The translations under genes were made by a program, and so were the position numbers. Positions 10,336 through 22,026 of a DNA stretch of 64,000 bases are shown piece after piece. Positions within the stretch are counted from its first letter, which is position 1. Each line of letters starts with the position of its first letter. The notes under the pieces are model-generated. The model was not told the DNA's origin and searched no databases. It saw nothing but the letters and a program-made list of their open reading frames with translations. The DNA lies in the NCBI RefSeq assembly GCF_003576645.1, contig NC_044924.1:736771-800770 (forward strand). Reading direction: 5' to 3'. This DNA comes from Ipomoea triloba. Its lineage: Eukaryota; Streptophyta; Magnoliopsida; Solanales; Convolvulaceae.

Positions 10336-13300
10336 TTTTTTGGAGCTTTCATGTAGATACAGGAAGAGAGAGAGAGAGAAAATGATAGAAAGAGATGTGT
10401 GTACGTGCGTGATTCTGTATAGTCACTGTTAACTCTCACGTGGGTGTGGATAGAATGATGGATAGATGATATCTTTGACAATCTTTCTTGTAATTGCCAT
10501 TAGTTTTCAATTCATTCCTACCAAACCACTCAAGTGCATCAACTTTAATTCCCTCTGAACAATACACTCTCACCAAGCTCTCTTCCTCTTCAATGGTTGC
10601 GGAGGATTAAGCACCCGAGAAGGCCGAGATATCCAAACTAATTAAACAAAAATTATGGCCTCAGCTCCCCCACTCCCAATCCAGAGGCTTCCGAAAATGG
10701 AAGATGGGCCCACTTCAACTGTGTCGCTGCCGTACTCGAGCAATCCAAAGAAGCGGTGGTCCAATTGGTTGCCGTTGTTCGTAGCCATAGTGGTGGTAGC
10801 TGAGATCGGTTTCCTGGGCCGACTCGACATGGCGAAGAATGTTGACCTGGTCAACTCTTGGGCTGACTCCTTCTACCAGTTCACTACCTCGTCTCTGTCG
10901 TCGATGTCCACCGTCCCCGCCGCCGATGACGGTTTTACTGCTCGCGGCGGCTATGCGGCCAGGATCACTGAGGAGCGGGATCCGCGCCCCGGATTGGAGA
11001 GCTGCGAAGAGTGGTTGGAGAAGGAGGACACCGTGGCTTATTCGAGAGATTTTGAAAAATACCCAATTTTCGTACACGGTGGCGAACAGGTTCGTCCACA
11101 TGCATGAAACCTACTTGTCGCTTTTCCTATTTCTATTTCAGTTAATATTCCCCAGTTGATTCGGTTTGCATATATAGCTAATTTTTTCGATATGATTAAG
11201 TGAATTAATCTCGAAACAGAAGAAAATTAGCAATCCTTTTAGACTGTAGCTTCTGCATATTAACTGTATGATGAAATCACTGGAATCTTAAAACCATAAA
11301 TGTGAAGCAATGAGCTTAGAAGCTTTATCTGAAGATTATATATATACCCCCCTCTTAACGTTTTTGCTAATGTAATTGTGGATTGTAAGACTAGAACATT
11401 GGCAAAGAGGGAGAAGCTGCCAGAGGATTGATGCATTTCATGTTTTGTTTAAATACCAACAAGTTTCTCGTCTTTACTGTCTAGGAATGGAAATTCTGTG
11501 CTGTGGGGTGTACATTTGGAGCTCAAGCTGACAGGACGCCTGATGCTGCATTTGGAATGCCTCAATCAGGTGGCACAGCTAGTATACTTCGGTCGATGGA
11601 GTCTGCAGAATACTATGCTGAGAACAACATTGCTATGGCAAGACGGTGGGTAAGCACGCTGTGAAAGGACTCACGGTATTAGGGTATTATTTCGTTGAGC
11701 TAAAGGCTTTGTGCACATGACCATCTAAATCTTCACTCTCTCACTGAAATTTGTGTTTGAACTTATCTTTAGAAATTCTGTCTGGTTATTTGCTTAGGTT
11801 ATAATTTTTTGCTTGATGACTAGATGAAGAGCCACTTTCAACTATAAAGTATCAATTTTAATTTTCTAAAATTTCTTAAAGTTTGTCATTCAATGTCACA
11901 AGGAATGCATGCTATTTTGAGACTGAATGATTCTATGACCTCCATTTGGAGACTTGATCTACCTGTGGGCTTTGGCATTCATGCCCCTTTGTAATCATGA
12001 TGGTATGTATGATTGACTGCAAATCTGACGCTCTGACAGTTAGAGAACCAACTTCCTCTTCAGATTCGTTAATCTGAAAAGTAATGAGGGAAAGAAAAGG
12101 ATAGTGAAGCACATCAATAAAATAAGATATGTGTTCTGAATATAGGTTGCTTTGATTTGTGGTGGGATGCTCAAGTGCAAAATCTGGAAAGGCTGCAGGG
12201 ATGGGGTTGGGTGAGAGTAGTGGAAAGATAGGAAATGTGAAATCACTCAAATCAGAGAAGTCATCAGCATTGTATAGACATGAGTGTCCAGTAACTTTGT
12301 GGATCTTTTGATTTCATTTCGATGACATAGCAAAATCACAACCTCAGTATGCAGTAAGGAGAAAGCGTGTAGATCCTTACAGTTGAAAATAATTGCACTC
12401 TTTTCTTTGTTGATTCCAATGTGAAAATTATATGCTTGACATATCAGTCATACTTGAGAATCAAGTTTAGATACAGCTAGTAACCCTGAGAGGGCTTTCA
12501 GAGTTTACACCAGCTTTATGTACTACTCCGTATTTTATTACTTGTACATGCACATTGCCTTCAAGTTGGGGCTTCTGAAGATGTCATTTAAGATAAGGAC
12601 AATTGTGTATTAGTATAGGCGTGTCTTCAACTTCTGCAATACAAAACTTGTATATGGATCACACATTTTGAAATATGGAACCTTTTTTTAATTGAGAAAT
12701 TTATGGATCTTACTTTAGTAGAGATTTTATTTCATATTAACACAGTTGATCCAGAGAACATTATGTAACTAACTTTTCTAAACTCTATGATTTATTAGGA
12801 GGGGATACGACATTGTAATGACTACAAGTCTTTCTTCAGATGTTCCTGTTGGATATTTCTCATGGGCTGAGTATGACATTATGGCACCAGTCCAACCTAA
12901 GACACAGAAGGCTCTGGCTGCTGCATTCATTTCTAACTGCGGTGCTCGCAATTTTCGGTTGCAAGCTCTTGAAGCACTTGAAAAAGAAAGCATCAGCATT
13001 GATTCTTATGGCAGTTGTCATCGAAATAAGGATGGCAGAGGTTAGTATATTTTTTTGCACACGTGAAATAAGGATGGCAGAGGTTAGTATATTTTTTTGC
13101 ACACGTATGTGTGTGTGTTTTTAATTTTTTAAAAATATTTTTTAATTTTTATTTTTGTTACAGTGGACAAAGTAGATACTCTGAGGCAGTACAAATTCAG
13201 CTTGGCTTTTGAAAATTCCAATGAGGAGGATTATGTTACTGAAAAGTTCTCCCAATCTCTTGTAGCTGGTATTACTTCCCATTTTATTAATTGTTCTTAA

Positions 13301-13648
13301 TTCTACACCCCCATTAGGCTCTGCATTCCTTGTTACTTTAATCATTCTCTCTTTACTCAGACATTAATCTATTTTTTAAAGATTGGTTCTGTATCAATAG
13401 TTTTTTTTTTCTCTTCAACTAACCCCCAGTCTTTTAGCTTTGTGGGCATCGTTGCAAACTTGCGGGAAATATGGCGGTTAATAGGGGCACGTGTGTGATT
13501 GTGGTTTTGTTGGGTATCCTAGCACACAGGTTTGCATCTGTCTTATGTCCAAAGGAGTATTATAAATGGGGGACCATGTCCCTTCCAAGCATCAACACAT
13601 GCGTGTTCAGTTATCTTTTTCACCTAATCAGTCGTTGGTCATGGGCTA
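10336..13648. repeat. Retained contig overlap (same as 7064-10334)
   Basis: Begins inside the right inverted repeat immediately after the N at 10335, and matches 7064-10334 base for base as far as I compared, apart from a 42-bp tandem duplication at 13023-13106. It then runs on into new sequence at 13649. This is the pattern of two overlapping contigs that were placed side by side. Confidence 0.9.
10655..13268 (+). CDS. Core alpha-1,3-fucosyltransferase, exons 1-4 only, contig copy B
   Basis: Exons 10655-11089, 11485-11645, 12799-13040 and 13164-13268 encode the same 314 codons as at 7383-9954. The only structural difference is a 42-bp tandem duplication covering the end of exon 3 and its splice donor, so two donors lie 42 bp apart. 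Using the second one would bring in an in-frame TAG at once, so the first must be used for a functional product. The C-terminal half is again missing, although this contig continues for more than 13 kb, which makes simple contig breakage an insufficient explanation for this copy. Confidence 0.92.
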
Positions 13649-14015
13649 GTAGCGCCCAACTAACTTTCAAGTCAATCAACATGTCACTTGTTAGGTTTAT
13701 ATGTTGGGTCGTCTTTTGGTTATGATTTGATTCCTTATTGTGTTTATTCAATTTGTAGCCCATTTACAATATTTTAATAGCTTGGCCAATTATTAACATA
13801 TTGTCATATTCCTTTTATTGATCTTATATTAATCTAATTTTATAGTGAACGCGGTCATTAAAAATCATTAGTACTGAATATTTGTTAAAGGATTATCTTA
13901 TAAAGTTGTAAATAATTTTTAAAATTTTAAATGCTTTCTTTCTTTTTATTGTTGGTTTGTGATATATTTAGTCATGATATTAAGAAATCAACACTCGGAT
14001 GTGCTTAATGCCACA
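13269..14015. other. Non-coding sequence after fucosyltransferase exon 4
   Basis: AT-rich, no exon of the missing GT10 C-terminus, no recognisable element. Bases 13649-14015 are the first sequence unique to this contig. Confidence 0.5.
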
Positions 14016-14683
14016 AGAAGTTGTGTATGAACGAGGGAAAGACAACAAAGAATAGTGATTAATTAGAAACCAATTGTAACAGAGTCAGTAGTACTCAAAA
14101 AAATTAGAAACCAATTGATTGTTTATTACTTTCTCATAATTTTCTACTAAATATCTATTAATATTTTTTTATAACAAAAACAAACTGATCATCTCTCCCT
14201 AATTTTCTACTAAATATCTATTAATATTTTTTTTTTTTAATAAAAAACAAAGTGATCATCTCTCCGTAACATTGGAGAGTTGATGTTGATTCCATTTCAT
14301 TTATATACAGAAAGAAATGTACATATATTATCATTAGCATATGTTATGATGAGTTGACCTAGGCCACTATGTTCTAAGATTTGATTGCTCATTGGCATCC
14401 TTAGCTTGTCCCATGTTGGTTGGTTTATGATTCTAGGGAGCGGTTGTGTATGTCCATTTCACCAGATTCATACACTATTAACTTATTGGTCGAGTTTGTG
14501 CTACTGAACTAGATATCCTCGTCCCTCGAGTCCTTAACAAACTTATCAAATATGGTTGAAATGAACGACATTCAAACTTTAATTGTCGAACTCTTTTAGT
14601 CCGAATCATCCATCATACATGATTTTTTCAATGGTATTACACGATACACATGACATCTCTTTGTGGATTAAAACAAAAATTTC
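14016..14683. repeat. Direct repeat, copy 1
   Basis: Starts AGAAGTTGTGT and ends at ATTAAAACAAAAATT. It matches 15636-16235 closely, and has an extra internal duplication of about 60-70 bp around a TTTTCTACTAAATATC motif. The ends are not TG..CA, so it is not an obvious LTR. Confidence 0.8.
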
Positions 14684-15635
14684 TTTTCAGAAATCATCCA
14701 TCATTCATCCCCAAGGTTGGCTACTGGCAATACGTTTTCCATTTCTTTTCAGAAATCCGAAAGTCAGAAGGAGTAGAAGAAGATATAAGGTTTTAAGACT
14801 GTTAGAGAAAATTCTCTCTGACAATCGGAAATACAAGAAATTGGAAAACGAAAGCAAAACAAATTACAAGGAAAAATAATCCACGTAGGATTAAACAATT
14901 ACTTGCGATGAAGATACCACGCTCGGTTGAGTGGCCTTGGAAGAAGACGGGTGAACTGTATGGACTTCGAGGTGGTTGGAAGCACGAGTCGTGTTGTCAC
15001 TATTCTTAAAACCTTATTTGCCGCTTCCCGAGGTGCTGGAACGTTGCGGCCTAGGCTTCTCAGGATAAAACGTGCTACGATCCGCCGTTTGTGCACTCAA
15101 ACTTGGACCCGGCGAACTAAACCGTGGAAAGAACGCAGATGGCTTGAAGGAAATATGAGCAGGGTTTTGAGGGAGAAAACAGTGTATTCGTGTGTTCTTG
15201 GTGTATGTCTTTATGTCTTTTTCAAACCTGCTACCCACAACGAATATGTAGTGAAGGAAGGTGTATGTCTTTATGTCTTTTTCAAACCTGCTACTCACAA
15301 CGAATATGTAGTGAAAGAAGGGATCATTGCATTAAATCTGACATTTAATTCCCATTTGTAACCACTAGCAACATTTAATTCCCATTTGTAACCACTAGCA
15401 ACCTATTTACACCCACTATTAATCAAGAAATAAACTCTGAAATAAAGATTGGAATTAATCACATTAACTCCAGTAGGTGAACGGTCGCTGTTCGAGACAT
15501 CGTTCATATCTGCGTACCTTCGAGACATAGATCGTGCCGCGAGAGCACTTCTCGACGTCTCGCGGCACGAGCAGTATCCCCCTCGTACGCGACTTGGTTC
15601 GAGACATTGAACTACCTCTCTAGAGCATTCGTATG
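14684..15635. other. Spacer between direct repeats, with two short tandem duplications
   Basis: Holds a 144-codon open frame (14927-15361) that is basic and matches no family I know; a 60-bp in-frame tandem repeat (15201 and 15261) gives two copies of a 20-residue unit. A 30-bp duplication follows at 15341/15371. The GC-richer part around 15480-15600 carries a hairpin. I do not call a gene. Confidence 0.4.
15532..15570. other. Perfect 13-bp stem-loop
   Basis: Bases 15532-15544 (TCGTGCCGCGAGA) pair perfectly with 15558-15570 around a 13-nt loop. The surroundings repeat CGAGACAT several times. Role unknown; it may be a terminal or internal fold of a transposon. Confidence 0.6.
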
Positions 15636-16235
15636 AGAAGTTGTGTGTGAAAGAGGGAAAGACAACAAAGAATAGTGATTAATTAGAAACCAATTGTAAC
15701 AGAGTCAGTAGTACTCAAAAAAAATTAGAAACCAATTGATTGTTTATTACTTTCTCATAATTTTCTACTAAATATCTATTAATATTATATATTTTTTTAT
15801 AAAAAACAAAGTGATCATCTCTCCGTAACATTGGAGAGTTGATGTTGATTCCATTTCATTTATATACAGAAAGAAATGTACATATATTATCATTAGCATA
15901 TGTTATGATGAGTTGACCTAGGCCACTATGTTCTAAGATTTGATTGCTCATTGGCATCCTTATCTCATGTTGGTTGGTTTATGATTCTAGGGAGCGGTTG
16001 TGTATGTCCATTTCACCAGATTCATACACTATTAACTTATTGGTCGAGTTTGTGCTAGTGAACTAGATATCCTCGTCCCTTGAGTCCTTAACAAACTTAT
16101 CAAATATGGTTGAAATGAACGACATTCAAACTTTAATTGTCGAACTCTTTTAGTCCGAATCATCCATCATACATGATTTTTTCAATGGTATTACACGATA
16201 CACATGACATCTCTTTGTGGATTAAAACAAAAATT
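15636..16235. repeat. Direct repeat, copy 2
   Basis: Second copy of 14016-14683, about 1.6 kb downstream and in the same orientation, with scattered substitutions and without the internal duplication. After it ends the sequence changes to a separate repeat-like segment (16236-16360). Confidence 0.8.
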
Positions 16236-16570
16236 GGTGTAAGACAATTTCATGAGTCTTAACCCGTAAGAAGAATCATCTTTGATTAATGAGATAAAAA
16301 ACCTGACCCAATTGATCAAAGAATCGACTCGTCTCACAAATTGAAACTGGTAAGAGGGTTCCACAGAATTGCTACCCATGGACCAATTACCGTTTATGTT
16401 CTTCTTTTGAACCAAGCGGGAGAGAATCTAGCACAAGCGAGGTTCACGGCTGCACCCAAAACGGACTGAGGAAGACGTGTAGTTTAGACCCAACGAGGCG
16501 TAGACTTTCAGATTACCAGTTCAATCTGGCAATTTCTACTTTATGGTCCTTAAACTTGACTTTCACACCT

Positions 16571-16622
16571 AACAGTGACTATACAGAATCACTGAAAACT
16601 AATGGCAATTACAAGAAAGATT
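16571..16622 (-). repeat. Inverted relic of the inverted-repeat element plus its fucosyltransferase flank
   Basis: Bases 16571-16592 equal the reverse complement of about 7138-7159 (inside the terminal inverted repeat); 16593-16622 equal the reverse complement of 7208-7237 (flank outside the repeat). The 48 bp between, including the element end, are missing. Confidence 0.75.
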
Positions 16623-16639
16623 GGTTCCGCAGATCGGAG

Positions 16640-19600
16640 CTGTTCTGTTCCCCAACAAGATACATTTGATACAGGTTTCCAGGTATTGTGTTCTGTAAAC
16701 AATTATTTATCTCTTTTGACTTTATATTTTAATCATTATTTTTTCTTTTTCCTGTAAATTTTGCTCTTTTCTTTTGCTGAATGCTGAAATTGAACCTTTC
16801 ATAGTTTCAGATTCTAATTTCTTTTTGCTGTGACTTAAATTTAGGACAACTGGAATGTTTATCTAGCCATAAAATTCTTCTAGCTTTCTGTAAATACAAT
16901 GAAATTTCTTCTTTGCAATTGCAAGAGGAGACCATCCTTCTTGAACGTTGACCTGAAATTTATGTCAGTTGTGAATCTTTTAACTTTTGTCATGTGTTAT
17001 AAAATGGTCTGATCAGTCCTTTGTATTCATGGCTTTAACATGGTTATTATCTGCCAAAGTTCTGCTAGGTTAGAAATCAGGTTTCCATGTGTTAAAGGGA
17101 CTTTCATATACAATGTTTAGTCCAAATTTTCACGTGTTAAATGGGTAACTGTTGATGTATTATGGGCATTTTTAATTTGCAGGATGCTATGATTGGGTAA
17201 TCAGAATCTTTAAGGCTTATAAGGTGATGAGCTGATTTTGATTGTGAGGTGAATTTTGGAGTTGACCTAGAGGAAAGATGGCTACTTATTTTTCCAGTTC
17301 CAACAATCAGAAAGATGCCTCGACTTTTCTGTATTCAAGGGAATCTTTGCCTGGGTCTTATTCAGAAGCACCAGCTGTTCCTGGGAATATTATGATGTTT
17401 ATGAACTATTCGTCTTCGTCTGGTTTATGTTCTGAGACCGTTGCTGAGAGCTCTCAGGAGCAAAGTCGCGGCTGCACTGAAGCCTATTGGATCCTCGGTC
17501 TCCAACCCATCACAACAGGGAATTTCGAACACGAGAGGGTTGCAGATTGGAGCACATGATTTGAGTATGTGGAAAGATAATAGGAATGAGATGCTAATGA
17601 TGCACCACCCCATGGGAGGTGCTCTAGATGTTCTTCAAACTGCACATAGCATGCAGGGTCAAGGATTATCCCTTAGTCTTGGCACGCAAATGCCAGCGGG
17701 AATTCAAGTTGCATCTAGTCAGTGTCAGAATCCTTCTCAAGGCTTCACGTCATTCTTGAGTCCTCCATCCATTCCGGGTGAAGGCAATGGCGGGAATAGA
17801 TCTTTTGGGGATATTGATGATTCCCACGCAAAACAATCAAGGGCCATGGAGTATCTGCTTCCTGGCTTTCCGAGCAGCTATGAGTCGATGAAAATGGATT
17901 GTTCTCCTTATGGGATGCCAAGTATTGGGAGGGCTTTCCCAGACTCTAAGTTCTTGAAAGCTGCTCAACAATTACTCGATGAAGTAGTTAATGTCAAGAA
18001 AGCTGTAAAGGAGCGCGGTTCTACTAAAGTGGAGGCAAATGGTACCAATGAAGTAGATGCTGATTCAAATTGTAAATCCTCAGATCCTCCTGTGACTGGA
18101 TCATCTTCGAACCCTCAAGAACCAAATGAGCTCTCGGCAAATGACAAGCAGGAACTGCAAAACAAACTGGCAAAGCTTTTCTCTATGCAGGATGAGGTAA
18201 ATAAACTTACATTTCAATTCATAATTCTTTCCATGTTATACCAAACCGCTTGTTGGGGAATGTTATTGAAAATATAATATGTGGAATCCAAAAACTTTTA
18301 TCTTCTGCTCTACCTGATTATGATGAATCCAAGCTTGAGTACTTCTCAAGGCTTCTGACACAGTTAATTGCCACAGATTGATAGAAGGTACAGACAGTAT
18401 TACCATCAGATGCATATGGTGGTGTCTTCATTTGACGTTGTAGCTGGTGAAGGGGCATCTAAACCTTACACAGCTCTTGCACTTTTGACAATCTCCCGTC
18501 ATTTCCGCTGTTTACGTGATGCAATAAGTGGCCAGATTCGAGTACTACAAAAGAACCTTGGCGACCAAGATGTAGCAGATAATAATAAAGGGGTTGGAAT
18601 ATCTCGCCTTTGTTACGTGGATCAGCAGCTCAGACAACAGAGAGCGCTTCAGCAACTTGGTATGATGCAACCACACGCTTGGAGACCACAAAGGGGGCTA
18701 CCCGAGAGCTCCGTTTCAATCCTGCGTGCTTGGTTGTTTGAGCACTTTCTTCATCCGTGAGTCCAAAAATGTTATTTAGTACTTCATAGCTTTTTCCTTA
18801 CCATTCTTATTTTGTTAGACATGTTCGTGCTAATCTAAAATGGTTCTTCTTTTTCAGCTACCCAAAAGATTCTGATAAAGCGATGCTAGCTAGGCAAACT
18901 GGCCTAACAAGAGGCCAGGTATGCATATTTCATTATTTAAGTATTAGCATATCCAGGCAAACTGTGCCAATCTTAAATTTTCCTTGAAAAAAAGATGCTA
19001 ATTGCATGCATTCATGTACCATAATGATTGACGTCTTGAGTACTTGCTATGCTTTTCCGGTTTTCTTGATGTCATAATGTTTCCATAAGCTCAGGTCTCA
19101 AACTGGTTCATCAATGCCCGAGTGCAACTATGGAAGCCCATGGTTGAAGAAATATACAAAGAAGAGTTTGCTGATGCTGAATTCGAATCTAATTCTTCAT
19201 CTGAAATTGCACCAAAAGCAACAGAAAGTGATACTAAGGCCTTTGATGAACAGGAAAAAGGTTTCCAACCACCAGCAACTTCTCCCGAGGATGAGCCATG
19301 CATCAGTGGAAAATTGTTTCAGCCAAAGTCCAATCATGCTCCTAATATAGAAATGGTGGAATCAAATATTGGCATCACTTTCCGAGATGGAGACCACGTG
19401 GAAACTGATAGTCAGTACGAGATGGGGGATCGAGGAGGGGTTGCAATTGCAAAGCCCACCACTGGTGACAGCAGTCTTCTTCCAGATACAGTTCTGCAGT
19501 CAAGTGGAGCCCACAATAGATTCATGTATCCCGCATCTGCTTACCACATGCCAGAGCTCGAAAGGTTTGGAAATGGAAATGGAAATGGAGTTTCACTAAC

Positions 19601-19778
19601 GTTGGGATTGCAACAGTGCGAGGGCAGCCACAATTTTCTCTCAACAAGGGAAGACGACGTGTACATTCCTTCAGCTTCTTCTGTGGAGCCCGAGCCAGCT
19701 GATTTCAACTACATAGATCCCGAGAACAGGCAGCATCAGTTTGGCTCGTCCCATCTCTTCCACGATTTTGTAGCATAA
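16640..19778 (+). CDS. BEL1-like homeodomain (TALE) transcription factor, frameshifted near the N-terminus
   Basis: Nuclear factor that pairs with KNOX proteins through its SKY and BELL domains. A 5' UTR intron runs about 16683-17182; coding exons are 17278-18196, 18377-18756, 18858-18918 and 19095-19778. Order: N-terminal [21 protein letters not shown] box ([20 protein letters not shown]), BELL domain (KLFSMQDE to [14 protein letters not shown]), TALE homeodomain ([20 protein letters not shown].. [16 protein letters not shown]) and C-terminal ZIBEL motif (VSLTLGL). Two oddities: an extra base near 17482 separates the N-terminal 68 codons from the rest, leaving a 93-codon frame that stops at 17559; translation from ATG 17441 or 17568 could still give SKY, BELL and homeodomain. 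The homeodomain has Gln where BEL1 proteins have Arg (NARVRLW). The extra base could be a sequencing error. Confidence 0.92.
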
Positions 19779-21610
19779 CAACTGCTGTTGCTGCACTTAC
19801 TATCTCTTTGAGTTTTGAAACCATTATCGGATAAAGAACGAGGGCCACCTGCCCACCTTCATATGGTGAGTCAAGTTTGAAATCTGTGGAGCACATTGTA
19901 CTATAGCAAAGATTGATCTGTAAATTGTTTTTTTTTTTTTTTTAAATCTTTTTATTGATACACTTGAGAACACTTGTAAGACTGTTTTGGTATATTTCAA
20001 TGAGCTAAACATTGATGGTTCCATCTCTTGGATGGCAATCCTTGCTTCTTGGTGATGGAGATAACCTTAAACATGGTTACTTTGGTTCTGGGTGAATTGT
20101 ATCATCTCCTTTATCTGTATTTTATATAGCATGAGACAGAAAGAATCGCATTGAAAGGACAAAATCTCCTTTGAAATCCTTATCAGCATTTTTTTCCTGT
20201 AAATAAAGTGTCACTTGCACCAGTAGTATCCAATTTGACAACTGACATTTGGAGGAATTTGAATATAATATGTTTTATGATAGAAAGTGAAAGTTGTCTA
20301 GGAATTCATTCACATCATGATAAAATTTTGTAGTATTAGTTTATCAACCAATTTTGACTTATTTGATCATTATTAGCTGTTTGACTTGGTTAAATATATT
20401 AAATATAAGTGTGATTAATTAATTTTGTATAACAACTTATTGTTCTTGATAGGGAATATACCACTGATTGTACCTTCCCCATACATCCGTGTACCCGTTT
20501 GTGTAGTCGGGTCGGGGTCAAACAATTCGGGTCAAGGTCAAAATCAGTAGGTCAACATCTAGGCCTATAAAAAGGGCACTGGACCCTTTGGTTAGGGGAT
20601 TTTTCCCTTCTCCTCCTCTCTCTAGAAACATCCTAGCCAAGCTCTACCTTCTCTCTAAGTTATTAATCAAGAATAATCAATAAAGGAGATTGATTGGGAG
20701 CCAATTGTTGATCCATATTACACTTTACTGATATTGCTATACGTATGGATGAGATGAAAGGTATTTGTACTATCAGTTCCAAAATGTTAAAATTCAAAAA
20801 ACTACTTTTTTAGAAAGTCATTTTTGCATGTAACAAGTTATTTCAGCTAACAATTAATTTACCAAACATCTTTCTACAATCATCTAATGCTATCAACTAA
20901 TCAAACCTCAAACCTGTTAACCCAATCAGTTAGCAACTATTTACCAAGCACCCCCAATATATATCTTATTAGATCCATCTTCAAAATTTCTTTTTAGGTG
21001 GAACTACACGTGTTCTGTTATTCGTATTTATAGGAGGATTACACATTTACTGAAGATTTCAACATTATAGAGTTTAGGCTCGGATTCTTGTTATATGATG
21101 GCTGTAATAAGTCTAGATTCTTATAAGTTCCGTGTTTCTCGATTTTTTTTCTTGTATGAAAAGAAACATTTTTTTTAAAGAAAGATTGTATTATACATTT
21201 ATGCTAATACGTTGTATCATGTTTTTGTTTATCTAGTTTTCTTTTTTCATTTAAATAAATAATTTATTTGGTTACTAAACACACCATATTATAAAACTTT
21301 GACTCTTAAGTAAATGCGCGGTCAGACAAAAAAATTATATACATATATTAATACAATATTATTCTTCTACAATATGCATAATTAGAGGATGGAGTTTGGT
21401 AAATTTCAAGTTTCACTTTTTACGAGAGCAGTCTACTAACGGATCAGGATTATGAGATAGATTTCATCTAAAACATATTTTCATGTAATCGATGTGGGCT
21501 TATTTTGTAAATTAAAGAAGATGTATGGGTAAAGATTGGAGTTTGATTGAGTTGAGAGGTAATTTCGTAATGATTAATCCAATGTTACTTCTTCTTCTTC
21601 TTCTTCTTCT

Positions 21611-21645
<35 letters not shown>

Positions 21646-22026
21646 AAAAATACAATGTTACTTGGTACTTGGCATATTTACGTTATGGTATTTTTTGGAG
21701 TGTAAAAAAACTTAAAATCAAGAAAACACAGCAATGTTTGACCTTTTAGCAGTATCGGCAAGTCGCAGCGCAGCCTGCGAAGAAGTTTATAAGGCATGCC
21801 GCATCGGAGTACAGGACAAGAACATTTTGAGCAGTGATTACGCCTTCGTGTATCGACACAGATTTTTCTCTTTTAGAGTACTTTCCTCGAACTCGAACTC
21901 GAACTCGACCTCTCCGGCGAAATCCCGTCTAGATTCTCCTTTTTGTCTGTCTATGTAGTACACAACGTGGTGCTATTCGTACGGCGTCACACTCTACCCC
22001 TCAGTATCTCTCTTGTATCTCCTCTC
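19779..22026. other. Intergenic; LTR-like fragment and T-rich microsatellite
   Basis: 3' flank of the BEL1-like gene, then AT-rich DNA. Bases about 20484-20730 resemble a solo LTR or LTR fragment: GC-richer, TATAAAAAGG at about 20565, then an AATAAAG signal about 115 bp later; no matching second LTR or target duplication was found. A (CTT)n/T tract lies at 21588-21643. The 5' flank of the SUMO E1 gene starts about 21,900. Confidence 0.4.

Noticed and set aside
10157..10432. Open frame MAVNRGTCVIVVLLG.. in fucosyltransferase intron 4
   Set aside because: No family match and it crosses an N into the inverted repeat in this copy; in the other copy (13471) it ends after 84 codons. Likely chance.
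14927..15361. 144-codon frame in the spacer between direct repeats
   Set aside because: Composition is arginine-rich and erratic, includes an artificial-looking 20-residue tandem repeat, and has no recognisable motif.
16236..16360. Possible MITE related to the insert in the dehydrin intron (1988-2103)
   Set aside because: Only short phrases (GTCTTAA..CG and GACTCGTCTCAC) are shared; no paired ends or target duplication could be shown.
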